Shown in pieces: positions 53,992-63,456 of a DNA stretch of 64,000 nucleotides (positions are counted from its first letter, which is position 1; every line of letters begins with the position of its first letter). The notes beneath the pieces were generated by a model. The model searched no databases. It was given only the letters and a program-made list of their open reading frames with translations, and had not been told where the DNA came from. The stretch comes from JANLVJ01 sp031363945. Its GTDB lineage: Bacteria > Bacteroidota > Bacteroidia > Sphingobacteriales > Sphingobacteriaceae. Made by a program: the position numbers and the translations under genes. The stretch covers positions 124,001 to 188,000 of the forward strand of contig JANLVJ010000028.1 in NCBI GenBank assembly GCA_031363945.1, written 5' to 3'.

Positions 53992-55758
53992 ATGGAAGTT
54001 ACCCGCGTTTTTGACCTGCTGGCATATAGTAAAGAAAAATTTTCGCTTGTCGATATGCTGGCAGCAAAAGGGCCCTCTGGTTGGAAAAAACATTCTACGG
54101 CTGAGGTTATCACTAAGTCAAATGCAATAAGTTTTGCACTCATGTCCAAAGGCGTTAAAAAGGATGATAAAATTGCCATCATGTCAACAAACCGGCCCGA
54201 ATGGAATTTTGTCGATATGGGTATTATGCAACTAGGCGCTATAACTGTTCCACTGTACCCCACCCTTGCTGAAAATGACCTGGCCTTTATTTCAAAAGAT
54301 GCAGGAATTCAAATTTTCTTTGTTGAAAATGAAGTATTGTATGAAAAATTGAATAAGGTATTGAAAGCTTCAGCAATTACTGCAGAAATCTATACCTTCG
54401 AAAAAGTAACAGGGGCTTCTCATTATGCCAGCATCAATGCAAGTGCTGCTGCAAATAATTATGAAGAGCTCGAAGCACGAAAAGCTGCTGTTCTACCAGA
54501 TGATCTCCTGACCCTGATTTATACTTCAGGCACAACGGGTGATCCTAAGGGCGTAATGCTCAGTCATCATAATCTTGTAAGTAATTTCAAAGCTTCTGCT
54601 GCCCTTGTGCCCCCCGAAACGCATAGAAGTCTGAGCTTTTTGCCCCTTTCGCATATATTCGAACGTATGGTGAACTATCTCTATATGTATAGTGGCATTT
54701 CTATTTACTATGCTGAAAATATGGATAGTATTGTAGCAAATCTGAATGAAGTAAATCCAAATCTGTTCACGACAGTTCCCCGTCTGCTTGAAAAGGTGTA
54801 TGATAAGATTGTCAGTAAGGGGAAAGAACTCAAAGGCATTAAAAAGGTACTATTTTTTTGGGCACTTGATCTTGGGCTCAGATTTGAACCCGAAGGTAAA
54901 AATGGTTGGTTCTATGAAACCCAGTTGAAAATTGCCAGAAAGCTCGTATTTGTAAAATGGCAGGCTGCACTGGGTGGTAGTATGAAGGCCATTGTTTCAG
55001 GAGGTGCAGCCCTGCAGCCAAGGCTTGCGAGAGTGTTTTCTGCTGCAGGCATAAATGTCATGGAGGGTTACGGGCTCTCCGAGACATCACCTGTTATCTC
55101 GGTTAATACAACTGCTCCTGGTTTTACCCGATTTGGTACAGTTGGCAAGGTCATTGCAGAAGTTTCTGTGAAAATTGCCAGTGACGGAGAAATTATTGTC
55201 AAAGGTCCAAATGTGATGATAGGATACTATAAAAATCCTGAAAAGACCATTGAGGCAATAGATGCTGATGGTTTTTTTCATACGGGAGATATTGGTGAAA
55301 TAGATGCAGACGGATTTCTTAAAATTACAGACCGGAAAAAAGAAATTTTTAAAACTTCAGGAGGTAAATATGTATCACCCGGAGAATTAGAAAATAAATT
55401 CAAGGAATCACCTTTTATTGAGCAAATGCTCGTTGTGGGTGAAGGGCAACGTTTTCCTTCAGCCCTGATAGTTCCAGCGTTTGAACACCTGAAAAGTTGG
55501 GCTGCATTTAAAGGTATTGAGTTTCTTTCAAATGAAGCACTGGTGAAAGATGCATTGGTAATTGAAAAATACCAGAAAGAAATTGATGAATATAATGCAG
55601 AATTTGGCAACTGGGAACAAATAAAGAAATTCATATTGCTATCACAAGAATGGTCGATTGATGGGGGTGAGATGACCCCCAAGCTCAGTGTTAAAAGAAA
55701 AGTGGTGATGGAGAAATTTAAAAAGGAAGTTGAATCTATTTACGCAGTTAAAAACTAA
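53992..55758 (+). CDS. fadD: Long-chain acyl-CoA synthetase
   Basis: AMP-forming ligase that activates fatty acids to acyl-CoA. The 588-residue protein has the ATP motif IYTSGTTGDPKGVMLSHHN near 178-196, the GYGLSETSPVISV motif near 355, GFFHTGDIG near 424, and ITDRKKEIFKTSGGKYVSP near 442. It resembles the long-chain AMP-binding ligases (FAA1-like) in length. The fused HAD/hydratase gene starts 31 bases after its stop, then thiolase and acyl-CoA dehydrogenase, so together they form a beta-oxidation set. The symbol is functional, not phylogenetic. Confidence 0.92.
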   Translation: MEVTRVFDLLAYSKEKFSLVDMLAAKGPSGWKKHSTAEVITKSNAISFALMSKGVKKDDKIAIMSTNRPEWNFVDMGIMQLGAITVPLYPTLAENDLAFISKDAGIQIFFVENEVLYEKLNKVLKASAITAEIYTFEKVTGASHYASINASAAANNYEELEARKAAVLPDDLLTLIYTSGTTGDPKGVMLSHHNLVSNFKASAALVPPETHRSLSFLPLSHIFERMVNYLYMYSGISIYYAENMDSIVANLNEVNPNLFTTVPRLLEKVYDKIVSKGKELKGIKKVLFFWALDLGLRFEPEGKNGWFYETQLKIARKLVFVKWQAALGGSMKAIVSGGAALQPRLARVFSAAGINVMEGYGLSETSPVISVNTTAPGFTRFGTVGKVIAEVSVKIASDGEIIVKGPNVMIGYYKNPEKTIEAIDADGFFHTGDIGEIDADGFLKITDRKKEIFKTSGGKYVSPGELENKFKESPFIEQMLVVGEGQRFPSALIVPAFEHLKSWAAFKGIEFLSNEALVKDALVIEKYQKEIDEYNAEFGNWEQIKKFILLSQEWSIDGGEMTPKLSVKRKVVMEKFKKEVESIYAVKN

Positions 55759-55789
55759 TAAACCTACCCTTAGCCAATCAATAATAACA

Positions 55790-58195
55790 ATGAAGAGAAC
55801 AATTAAAAAGGTGTCTGTACTGGGCTCAGGTATTATGGGTTCACGCATAGCCTGTCATTTTGCAAATATCGGTGTTCAAGTACTTCTGCTTGATATGGTA
55901 CCAGGAGTATTAACCCCAAATGATCAGGCAAAAGGTCTTGATCTTCAGCATAAAGCAGTGCGTAACAGAATTGTCAATGGTTCCCTTGAAACAGCATTAA
56001 AATCGAATCCTGCAGCATTATACGATAAGGCCAGCTCAGTGCTGATTACAACTGGTAACTTTGAAGACAATATGGCTGAAATTGCCAGTGCTGACTGGGT
56101 AATTGAAGTGGTAGTCGAAAACCTTGACATTAAGAAAAAAATCTATGATCAGGTTGACAAGTACCGTAAACCTGGTACGCTGGTAAGCTCTAATACTTCA
56201 GGAATTCCCATTCAGCTGATGGCTGAAGGCCGGTCAGCAGATTTTAAGGCAAATTTTGCAGGAACTCATTTTTTTAATCCTCCCCGCTACCTGCGCCTGC
56301 TTGAAATTATTCCAACGGCAGATACTCATCCAGATGTCATTGATTTTTTCTTGCACTACGGAGATTTATTTTTAGGAAAAACAACTGTTCTCTGCAAAGA
56401 CACTCCCGCTTTTATTGCCAACCGTATTGGAGTTTATTCAATCATGTCACTCTTGCATCTGGTTGAGAAACTTGATCTGAGCGTTGAAGAAGTTGATAAA
56501 TACACAGGCAGTATTATGGGTAGGCCCAAATCTGCTACGTTCAGAACTTCAGATATTGTTGGTCTTGATACATTGATTCGGGTAGCTGCCGGGCTTTATG
56601 CTACAGGCGAAAAAGACGAATCCCGTGACCAGTTTAAATTGCCGTCATTCGTTGAAAAAATGAGTGTTAATGCCTGGCTGGGTGATAAATCTAAACAGGG
56701 TTTTTATAAAAAGGTGAAAAACGCAAGTGGTGAAACAGAGATTCTTAGTCTTAATTTAAAAACGCTTGAATATGCGCCCCAGCAAAAAGTTAAGTCATTA
56801 ACACTTGATTCGCTTAAACCTATAAGTGATTTGCGAGAGCGGATGAGGGTTTTTTCTACCGGCAAAGATAAAGCAGGTGAATTTTTTCGTGCTTCTATTT
56901 ATCCACTGTTTCAGTATTGTTCAAAACGGATCCCTGAAATCTCAGATGATATTTACCGTCTCGATCAGGCCATGCGTGCAGGCTTTGGCTGGGAACTCGG
57001 GCCATTTGAAATTTGGGATGCGCTTGGAGTGGCTCAGGGTGTCACGTCTATGCAAGAAGCAGGTCTCTCACCTGGGACTTGGGTGCTTGACTTTTTAAAA
57101 GCAGGTCATACTTCTTTCTATAAAACAGAAGGAGGTAAAAAGACTTGCTACGATTTTAAATCTGCCACTTTTAAAGAAATACCCGGGTATTCAGATTTCA
57201 TCATGTTTGATTCATTACGAGCTGAGAAAACTGTCTGGAAAAATAACGGGGTAAGTCTGATAGATCTGGGTGATGGTATTCTGAACTGCGAGTTTCATAC
57301 AAAGATGAATACACTGGGATCTGAAGTCATAGCAGGGATCAACAAAGCCATTGATCTGGCAGAGAAAGAATACCGTGGACTGGTAATTGGTAATCAGGGT
57401 GTAAATTTTTCAGCAGGTGCAAATATTGGTGAAATATTCATGGCTGCCGTTGAGCAGGAATGGGATGAAATAGATATGGCTATCAGAGCGTTTCAAAATA
57501 CAACCATGAGGGTACGTTATTCATCAATACCCGTAGTTGTGGCCGCTCACCAGTTAAGTTTGGGCGGAGGGTGTGAACTATGCCTGCATGCTGATTTTGT
57601 ACAGTTGGGTGCAGAAACTTATATGGGTCTTGTTGAATTTGGCGTTGGGCTGATACCTGGTGGTGGGGGCTCGAAAGAGTTTGCTTTAAGGGCAAGTGAT
57701 GAATTTGCTGAAGGTGAGATTGATCTGGTAACCTTAAAAGAGAAGTTCTTAACGGTAGCCATGGCAAAAGTAAGCACCTCTGCAAAAGAAGCATTCAATC
57801 TGGGCTACCTGAAAAAGGGACAGTATGCTATCACCATGAACATTGACAGACTCATAGCTGATGCTAAAATGAAAGCTATTGAACTGGCTGATATGGGCTA
57901 TACCCAGCCAGTGAGAAGAACAAATATTAAGGTACTTGGAAAGCAAGGCCTTGGAATGGTAAATATCGGAGCCAATTCAATGCGGTCTGGTCTTTATATT
58001 TCAGACCATGATAAACTGATTTCACAAAAGCTGGGAATGGTACTCTGCGGTGGTGATCTCTCACAACCTGCATATGTGTCTGAGCAGTATTTGTTAGATC
58101 TTGAACGTGAAATGTTTCTTTCTCTGTGTTCAGAGAAAAAGAGTCTTGAACGAATACAGAGTATCATTACTTCTGGGAAGCCACTGCGTAATTGA
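55790..58195 (+). CDS. Fatty-acid oxidation complex: 3-hydroxyacyl-CoA dehydrogenase / enoyl-CoA hydratase
   Basis: The start is placed at ATG 55790 (MKRTIKKVSVLGSGIMG); an earlier in-frame ATG at 55730 lies inside the ligase gene. The 801-residue protein has the NAD-binding 3-hydroxyacyl-CoA dehydrogenase first (GSGIMG near 12-17, HFFNPPRYLRLLEI near 160). A crotonase domain lies in the C-terminal half, with NFSAGANIGEIF near 545 and LSLGGGCELCLHAD near 590. The order is the reverse of E. coli FadB. It performs the two middle steps of beta-oxidation. Confidence 0.93.
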   Translation: MKRTIKKVSVLGSGIMGSRIACHFANIGVQVLLLDMVPGVLTPNDQAKGLDLQHKAVRNRIVNGSLETALKSNPAALYDKASSVLITTGNFEDNMAEIASADWVIEVVVENLDIKKKIYDQVDKYRKPGTLVSSNTSGIPIQLMAEGRSADFKANFAGTHFFNPPRYLRLLEIIPTADTHPDVIDFFLHYGDLFLGKTTVLCKDTPAFIANRIGVYSIMSLLHLVEKLDLSVEEVDKYTGSIMGRPKSATFRTSDIVGLDTLIRVAAGLYATGEKDESRDQFKLPSFVEKMSVNAWLGDKSKQGFYKKVKNASGETEILSLNLKTLEYAPQQKVKSLTLDSLKPISDLRERMRVFSTGKDKAGEFFRASIYPLFQYCSKRIPEISDDIYRLDQAMRAGFGWELGPFEIWDALGVAQGVTSMQEAGLSPGTWVLDFLKAGHTSFYKTEGGKKTCYDFKSATFKEIPGYSDFIMFDSLRAEKTVWKNNGVSLIDLGDGILNCEFHTKMNTLGSEVIAGINKAIDLAEKEYRGLVIGNQGVNFSAGANIGEIFMAAVEQEWDEIDMAIRAFQNTTMRVRYSSIPVVVAAHQLSLGGGCELCLHADFVQLGAETYMGLVEFGVGLIPGGGGSKEFALRASDEFAEGEIDLVTLKEKFLTVAMAKVSTSAKEAFNLGYLKKGQYAITMNIDRLIADAKMKAIELADMGYTQPVRRTNIKVLGKQGLGMVNIGANSMRSGLYISDHDKLISQKLGMVLCGGDLSQPAYVSEQYLLDLEREMFLSLCSEKKSLERIQSIITSGKPLRN

Positions 58196-58231
58196 TACTA
58201 ATATTCCTGCTTCTTTGAAGCTTCGAGAAAT

Positions 58232-58239
58232 TAAATTTG
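58232..58239 (+). promoter_or_regulatory. Possible -7 box ahead of the thiolase gene
   Basis: TAAATTTG matches TAnnTTTG, 19 bases before the ATG at 58259. The upstream TTTG at 58214-58217 is only 14 bases away, too close for the usual spacing. A local promoter for the thiolase is possible but not firm. Confidence 0.3.
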
Positions 58240-58258
58240 ATTTATTTAAATATAACAT

Positions 58259-59437
58259 ATGGAAGCATATATAGTTGGGGGTTACCGCTCTGCAGTTGGC
58301 CGGGCTCAGAAAGGCGCACTTCGCTTTTTCAGACCCGATGATCTGGCTGCATTGGTAATCCGTCACCTGCTGAAAGATTTTCCACAGCTTGATAAAGATC
58401 TTATAGATGATGTGATTGTTGGTAATGCTACCCCTGAGGCTGAACAAGGCTTAAATTTTGCCAGGTTAATTTCTTTATTAAGCCTAGATACCGACAAAGT
58501 TGCCGGCATGACGGTTAATAGATACTGTTCTTCGGGCATTGAAAGTATTGGTATTGCAACAGCAAAAATTAAAGCCGGTATGGCTGATTGCATCATTGCA
58601 GGTGGGGTTGAAAGTATGTCTCTTGTGCCAATGGGCGGTTGGAAGGTTATTCCAAATTATACAGTTTCAGTTGCAAATCCTGACTGGTATTGGAATATGG
58701 GTCTTACTGCAGAAGAAGTGGCCAGAGAATTTAAGATAAGCCGTGAAGATCAGGATGCTTTTGCTTTTCATTCTCATGAAAAAGCGGTTAAAGCCATTCA
58801 GGAAGGAAAATTCAAAAGCCAGATTGTACCCGTTCATGTATGCGAAAATTACGTAGATGATAATATGAAACGTCAACAGCGAGAATACCTTTTCGACACG
58901 GATGAAAGCCCAAGACAGGATACAACTATTGAAAAGCTTGCCAAACTTAAGCCTGTCTTTGCCTCCGGTGGAGTAATAACAGCAGGAAATTCATCACCCA
59001 CTAATGATGGGGCATCTTTTGTGCTGGTGGTTTCTGAAAAACTACTCAAAGAACTTGATTTAAAACCAATTGCCAGGCTGGTGAGTTATAGTGTTGCTGG
59101 TGTCGCTCCTAGAATAATGGGTATGGGCCCGGTTGAAGCAGTTCCAAAAGCGTTGAAACAGGCAGGTTTAACCCTTAATAGTATCGATTTGATCGAGTTT
59201 AATGAAGCTTTTGCATCACAGGCTCTGGCAGTATCAAGACAGCTTGATTTTAATCCTGAAATTGTTAATGTCAATGGTGGGGGCATTGCTCTTGGTCATC
59301 CTTTGGGGTGCACTGGTGCCAAGTTAAGTGTACAATTATTTAATGAAATGCAAGAGCGGAAAAGCAAATATGGTCTTGTAACCATGTGTGTTGGTACCGG
59401 GCAAGGGGCTGCAGGCATTTATGAAAATTTGATGTAA
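58259..59437 (+). CDS. fadA: Acetyl-CoA C-acyltransferase (thiolase)
   Basis: Thiolase for the last step of beta-oxidation. The 392-residue protein has the acyl-accepting Cys90 in NRYCSSGIES, the NEAFASQ motif near 319, GGGIALGHPLGCTGAK near 340 with the catalytic His, and the second catalytic Cys in MCVGTGQGAAG. It is 63 bases after the HAD/hydratase gene and 89 before the acyl-CoA dehydrogenase. Length and motifs are standard. Confidence 0.95.
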   Translation: MEAYIVGGYRSAVGRAQKGALRFFRPDDLAALVIRHLLKDFPQLDKDLIDDVIVGNATPEAEQGLNFARLISLLSLDTDKVAGMTVNRYCSSGIESIGIATAKIKAGMADCIIAGGVESMSLVPMGGWKVIPNYTVSVANPDWYWNMGLTAEEVAREFKISREDQDAFAFHSHEKAVKAIQEGKFKSQIVPVHVCENYVDDNMKRQQREYLFDTDESPRQDTTIEKLAKLKPVFASGGVITAGNSSPTNDGASFVLVVSEKLLKELDLKPIARLVSYSVAGVAPRIMGMGPVEAVPKALKQAGLTLNSIDLIEFNEAFASQALAVSRQLDFNPEIVNVNGGGIALGHPLGCTGAKLSVQLFNEMQERKSKYGLVTMCVGTGQGAAGIYENLM

Positions 59438-59526
59438 TTGAAATTATATCTGTATATGAATACCAATTTAACCATATAAGGTGATAAATTTAAAGAATTG
59501 ATTTACTGACGGTTCAAAAAAACAAA

Positions 59527-61317
59527 ATGGAAACTCAAGTCAAAATTGGAATAAAAGGTGGTGAATTTCTTATCAGGGAAACTGAGGCGGCTCAGATTTT
59601 TGTGCCTGAAGAATTTGATGAAGAACAGGTGATGATTGCAGAAACCTGTCGTAATTTTTTAAAACACGAAATATTTCCCAATCTTGAACGAATAGATCAG
59701 CAGGAAGAAGGTTTGATGACATCTTTATTAAATAAGGCAGGTGAGCTTGGTTTATTAGGAGTATCTGTTCCTGAAGAATTTGGGGGTTTTGGAAAGAGTT
59801 TCAATACTTCTATGCTGGTAACAGATGCAGTAGGGGCAGGGCATTCATTTGCAGTTGCGCTTTCTGCACATACAGGTATTGGAACACTGCCGATTTTGTA
59901 TTACGGTACCCAGGAGCAAAAATCTGCCTATCTGCCTAGGCTAGCTTCAGGTGAATGGAAGGCTTCATATTGCCTGACCGAGCCAAATGCTGGCTCAGAT
60001 GCCAATTCTGGAAAAACCAAGGCAGTTTTATCTGCTGATGGCAAAAGCTATATCATAAATGGCCAGAAAATGTGGATCACCAATGGTGGCTTTGCAGACC
60101 TGTTTATTGTTTTTGCGAAGATTGATGATGACAAAAATCTATCTGCATTTATCGTAGAGAAAACTTTTGGTGGTATCACCATGAATGCTGAAGAGCATAA
60201 AATGGGTATTAAAGGTTCTTCAACCCGTCAGGTTTTCTTCAATGACTGTCATGTTCCCGTAGGCAATCTACTCTCAGAAAGAGAAAACGGCTTTAAAATA
60301 GCTGTTAATATCCTGAACATAGGCCGCATTAAACTTTCGGCTTCTGTTATCGGAGCCTCGAAAGCCGTGATCTCAAAAGCAGTGAATTATGCAAATGAAC
60401 GTGTTCAGTTTGGGCTGCAAATCTCAAAATATGGAGCTATCAGGCATAAACTCGCTGAAATGGCAACCAGAACATGGGCTGTTGAATCGGCTAACTACAG
60501 GGCAGGTCAGAATATTGATGATACATATGAATCCATGGTTGCTGATGGTGTAGATTCTGCAAAGGCAAAACTCAAAAGCGTAGAGCAATTTGCTATTGAA
60601 TGTTCTATTTTAAAAGTGTTTGGTTCTGAAGTACTTGACTACGTAGTTGATGAAGGTGTGCAGATTTACGGTGGTATGGGCTTTTCAGCTGAAGCCCCTA
60701 TGGATAGAGCATACCGTGATTCACGCATCAACCGTATTTTTGAAGGTACAAATGAAATAAACAGGCTTTTAACGGTAGATATGATGCTCAAGCGTGCCAT
60801 GAAGGGTGAACTTGACTTAATGAAACCTGCACAGGCAGTTGCTGCTGAGCTTCTATCAATACCTGTAGCTGAAGAATCTGATGATTCAGTTTTTTCAACT
60901 GAAAAGAAATATTTGCGTCAGCTAAAAAAGGCAACATTACTGGTTGCCGGGGCCGCTGTTCAAAAATTCATGACCACGCTTTCAAAAGAAGAAGAAATCT
61001 TAATGAATATTGCTGATATGGCGGGGGCGGTTTACATCGCTGAATCTGCTATTCTCAGAGCTGAAAAACTAGCAGTTATGAAAAGCGAAGATTCTGTAAA
61101 AATTCAATTCGACATGGCCAGAGTTTACCTGCATAATGCTATTGATAAGGTATATATTGCTGGTAAAGAGGCTATAAATTCGTTTGCTGAGGGTGATGAG
61201 TATAAGGGTATGATGCTGGGTTTGAAGAGATTCACTAAAACTGAACCATTCAATTCAAAACTTGCCCGTCAGCGTATAGCAAAGTCTTTGATCGATGCTG
61301 GGAATTACTACTATTGA
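59527..61317 (+). CDS. Acyl-CoA dehydrogenase (long VLCAD-like form)
   Basis: The 596-residue FAD enzyme makes the first oxidation of acyl-CoA. It shows YCLTEPNAGSDANS near 151-164, WITNGGFADLF near 185, GSSTRQVFF near 233, VQIYGGMGFSAEAPMDRAYRD near 378-398, and FEGTNEI with the expected catalytic Glu406. An extra C-terminal domain of about 170 residues (VLCAD/ACAD9-like) explains the length. It ends the beta-oxidation run; a strong terminator follows. Confidence 0.95.
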   Translation: METQVKIGIKGGEFLIRETEAAQIFVPEEFDEEQVMIAETCRNFLKHEIFPNLERIDQQEEGLMTSLLNKAGELGLLGVSVPEEFGGFGKSFNTSMLVTDAVGAGHSFAVALSAHTGIGTLPILYYGTQEQKSAYLPRLASGEWKASYCLTEPNAGSDANSGKTKAVLSADGKSYIINGQKMWITNGGFADLFIVFAKIDDDKNLSAFIVEKTFGGITMNAEEHKMGIKGSSTRQVFFNDCHVPVGNLLSERENGFKIAVNILNIGRIKLSASVIGASKAVISKAVNYANERVQFGLQISKYGAIRHKLAEMATRTWAVESANYRAGQNIDDTYESMVADGVDSAKAKLKSVEQFAIECSILKVFGSEVLDYVVDEGVQIYGGMGFSAEAPMDRAYRDSRINRIFEGTNEINRLLTVDMMLKRAMKGELDLMKPAQAVAAELLSIPVAEESDDSVFSTEKKYLRQLKKATLLVAGAAVQKFMTTLSKEEEILMNIADMAGAVYIAESAILRAEKLAVMKSEDSVKIQFDMARVYLHNAIDKVYIAGKEAINSFAEGDEYKGMMLGLKRFTKTEPFNSKLARQRIAKSLIDAGNYYY

Positions 61318-61347
61318 TTTTTTTTATATTCTATTAATAATTCGCCT

Positions 61348-61390
61348 AAAAAGGTAATGACGTGCATATTTGCATTCATTACCTTTTTTT
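61348..61390 (+). terminator. Terminator of the beta-oxidation run
   Basis: A 13-bp stem, AAAAAGGTAATGA (61348-61360) with TCATTACCTTTTT (61376-61388), is followed by further T's to 61390. It is a textbook intrinsic terminator, 30 bases after the acyl-CoA dehydrogenase stop. Confidence 0.88.
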
Positions 61391-61459
61391 ATGAATACCG
61401 AGCAAGCCTGGTATCAATAAACCGTGAGTCAGGTAGTAAATAGCCGTATGCATTTTAAC

Positions 61460-62059
61460 ATGACTAGAAAACCAGTACAAATTCTTATTTTCACTTTGCT
61501 GGCGGGGAGTCTGTTATCAGGTCTTTTTTTTTCCTGTTCAAAAAGTTCTAATTCTTTAACAGGCCCATATATCGCTGCAGGGCATGATGCGATCGATACG
61601 GTGGCAATTAATAAATTTCTGGCGGCAAATACTATGCTTGATACCATACATTTGAAGGTTGTCAAGAGTGATTCAACACAATTAAGGTATATGATAATGA
61701 CACCTGTTCGAGGTGATTCATCGCATAATTCCAAGCCTACCCGAGATTCTGCCGTTGTCTTCAATTATTCGTTAAGAGTGCTGAAAAATGGCAAAGCCGG
61801 GCCAATAATTGATTCAGTAGGTGCTCCGGGGTACAGAGTTTCTCCTTTAAAAGAAACCCTGACATGTTTTACTGAAGCTTTGCAGCGGATACCCAGGGGT
61901 TACCGGATTTTACTTTTCGTTCCCTCATCACTGGGTTTTCGTGATAATCCTACCGATGTCACCTATAACCGCCTTTCTGGGGCACAGCAAATTACCATTG
62001 TACCAGCAAATTCAGTACTGATTTTTGATGTTACCCTTACCGGGGTATTGAAACTTTAG
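61460..62059 (+). CDS. FKBP-like lipoprotein
   Basis: The start is placed at ATG 61460 (MTRKPVQIL), as the GTG at 61424 gives an extra hydrophilic lead before the signal. The signal peptide ends in FFSC near residue 26. The C-terminal part (about 110-195) has the FKBP outline: TEALQRIPRGYRILLFVPSS, LGFRD and the closing VPANSVLIFDVTLTGV. Several aromatic residues of active FKBPs seem to be absent, so prolyl-isomerase activity is doubtful. Envelope lipoprotein; role unknown. Confidence 0.72.
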   Translation: MTRKPVQILIFTLLAGSLLSGLFFSCSKSSNSLTGPYIAAGHDAIDTVAINKFLAANTMLDTIHLKVVKSDSTQLRYMIMTPVRGDSSHNSKPTRDSAVVFNYSLRVLKNGKAGPIIDSVGAPGYRVSPLKETLTCFTEALQRIPRGYRILLFVPSSLGFRDNPTDVTYNRLSGAQQITIVPANSVLIFDVTLTGVLKL

Positions 62060-62100
62060 GGTTAGACAGGCCAAAATAAACCAGCTAAATAAATTAAAAT

Positions 62101-63408
62101 CTAACTCATTGTCAATGCCTTTTTATAAGCCACAAGACATCTGTCGCGGGCGAATTTATGGTCTACCATCGGCGTATAATTTAGTTCCTGAAATTCAGGT
62201 ACCCATTTACGGGTAAATGACAAATCGGGATCAAATTTTTTAAGCTGTTCAGTAGGATTGAAAATACGGAAATAAGGTGCTGCATCACAGCCACTACCTG
62301 CCGCCCATTGCCAGCCTCCATTATTACTGGCTAACTCAAAATCTAATAATTTTCTTGCAAAATAGGCCTCGCCCCAACGCCAGTCAATAAGTAGATCCTT
62401 ACATAGAAAACTTGCCGTAATCATGCGTAGTCGGTTATGCATAAAACCAGTTTCATTTAGTTGCCTCATTCCAGCATCAACCATCGGGAACCCTGTATTA
62501 CCCTGGCACCACCGGCTAAAATCTCTTTCATTATTCAGCCAATTAACATGATCATATGCTGGTTTAAAAGAATTTTTAGCTACATGGGGAAAGTGCCAGA
62601 CAATATTGAAATAAAATTCTCTCCAGATCAGTTCGGACTGAAATACTTCGCTGTACTTACGGGCATCTTTGAGTATTTTTCTGATGCTGACCGTACCAAA
62701 GCGCAGGTGTATTCCAAGTCTTGAAGTTCCTTCAATACCTGGATAGTCCCTGTCTCTACTGTATGCTTGTAGAATACCCATATAGTCTACAATCGGAAAC
62801 TTTCTACTGCTTACTGTAAAGCCCATTTCATCAAGCTTCGGAAGCTTTAAGTCTTCAGATATCTGAAAGAAATTACTTGTGGGCGGCCTATTTTCAGTTT
62901 GATGCTGTCTTTCAGAAAAAGTCGAGAGCCATTTATTTTTAAATGGGGTAAAGATTGTATAAGGCTTTCCATCTGGCTTGACAACAGTTCCTGGTCTGAA
63001 AATACAATGATCAGTACTGAGTTCAAAGGTTATTTCATTGGTTACCAGTAATTGATTGATTTTCTCGTCACGGTCACGTGCATATGGTTCATAATCCTCA
63101 TTGGCATAAACTGAGGCAACATTATATTCTTTAAGTATCTGGATAAAGGCAGACTCAGGAGTGTCATATTTAACCAGTAAATCAGACCCGGCAGCTTTTA
63201 ATTCATATTTCAGTCGCTCAATCGTCTGAAATATGAAATTTATTCTGGCGTCATCCTTGTCTGCCAGTTTATCAAGTATCTGCTTGTCAAAAATAAAAAG
63301 GCATAAAACAGGATTTGTGTGTTTAAAGGCATTATTGAGTGCCGTATTATCTTCTAGCCTAAGGTCCCGGCGAAGCCAGCAGATAGAAATAGGTGTTTTA
63401 TTGGTCAT
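62101..63408 (-). CDS. Cryptochrome/DNA photolyase family protein
   Basis: Flavoprotein that repairs UV photoproducts with light. The 435-residue protein has the N-terminal antenna domain starting SICWLRRDLRLEDN, then the FAD-binding domain: GTSRLGIHLRFGTVS near 230, SELIWREFYFN near 260, NTGFPMVDAGMRQLNETGFMHNRLRM (positions about 303-328), DWRWGEAYF and the NNGGWQWAAGSGCDAAPYFRIFNP region. It looks like a class I CPD photolyase; a (6-4) role is not excluded. The next gene, also on minus, lies 48 bases upstream. Confidence 0.93.
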   Translation of the reverse strand: MTNKTPISICWLRRDLRLEDNTALNNAFKHTNPVLCLFIFDKQILDKLADKDDARINFIFQTIERLKYELKAAGSDLLVKYDTPESAFIQILKEYNVASVYANEDYEPYARDRDEKINQLLVTNEITFELSTDHCIFRPGTVVKPDGKPYTIFTPFKNKWLSTFSERQHQTENRPPTSNFFQISEDLKLPKLDEMGFTVSSRKFPIVDYMGILQAYSRDRDYPGIEGTSRLGIHLRFGTVSIRKILKDARKYSEVFQSELIWREFYFNIVWHFPHVAKNSFKPAYDHVNWLNNERDFSRWCQGNTGFPMVDAGMRQLNETGFMHNRLRMITASFLCKDLLIDWRWGEAYFARKLLDFELASNNGGWQWAAGSGCDAAPYFRIFNPTEQLKKFDPDLSFTRKWVPEFQELNYTPMVDHKFARDRCLVAYKKALTMS

Positions 63409-63456
63409 TAAGTCTGGTATAAGAAATAAACAGGGAGTCTGAATCAGAATTCACCA

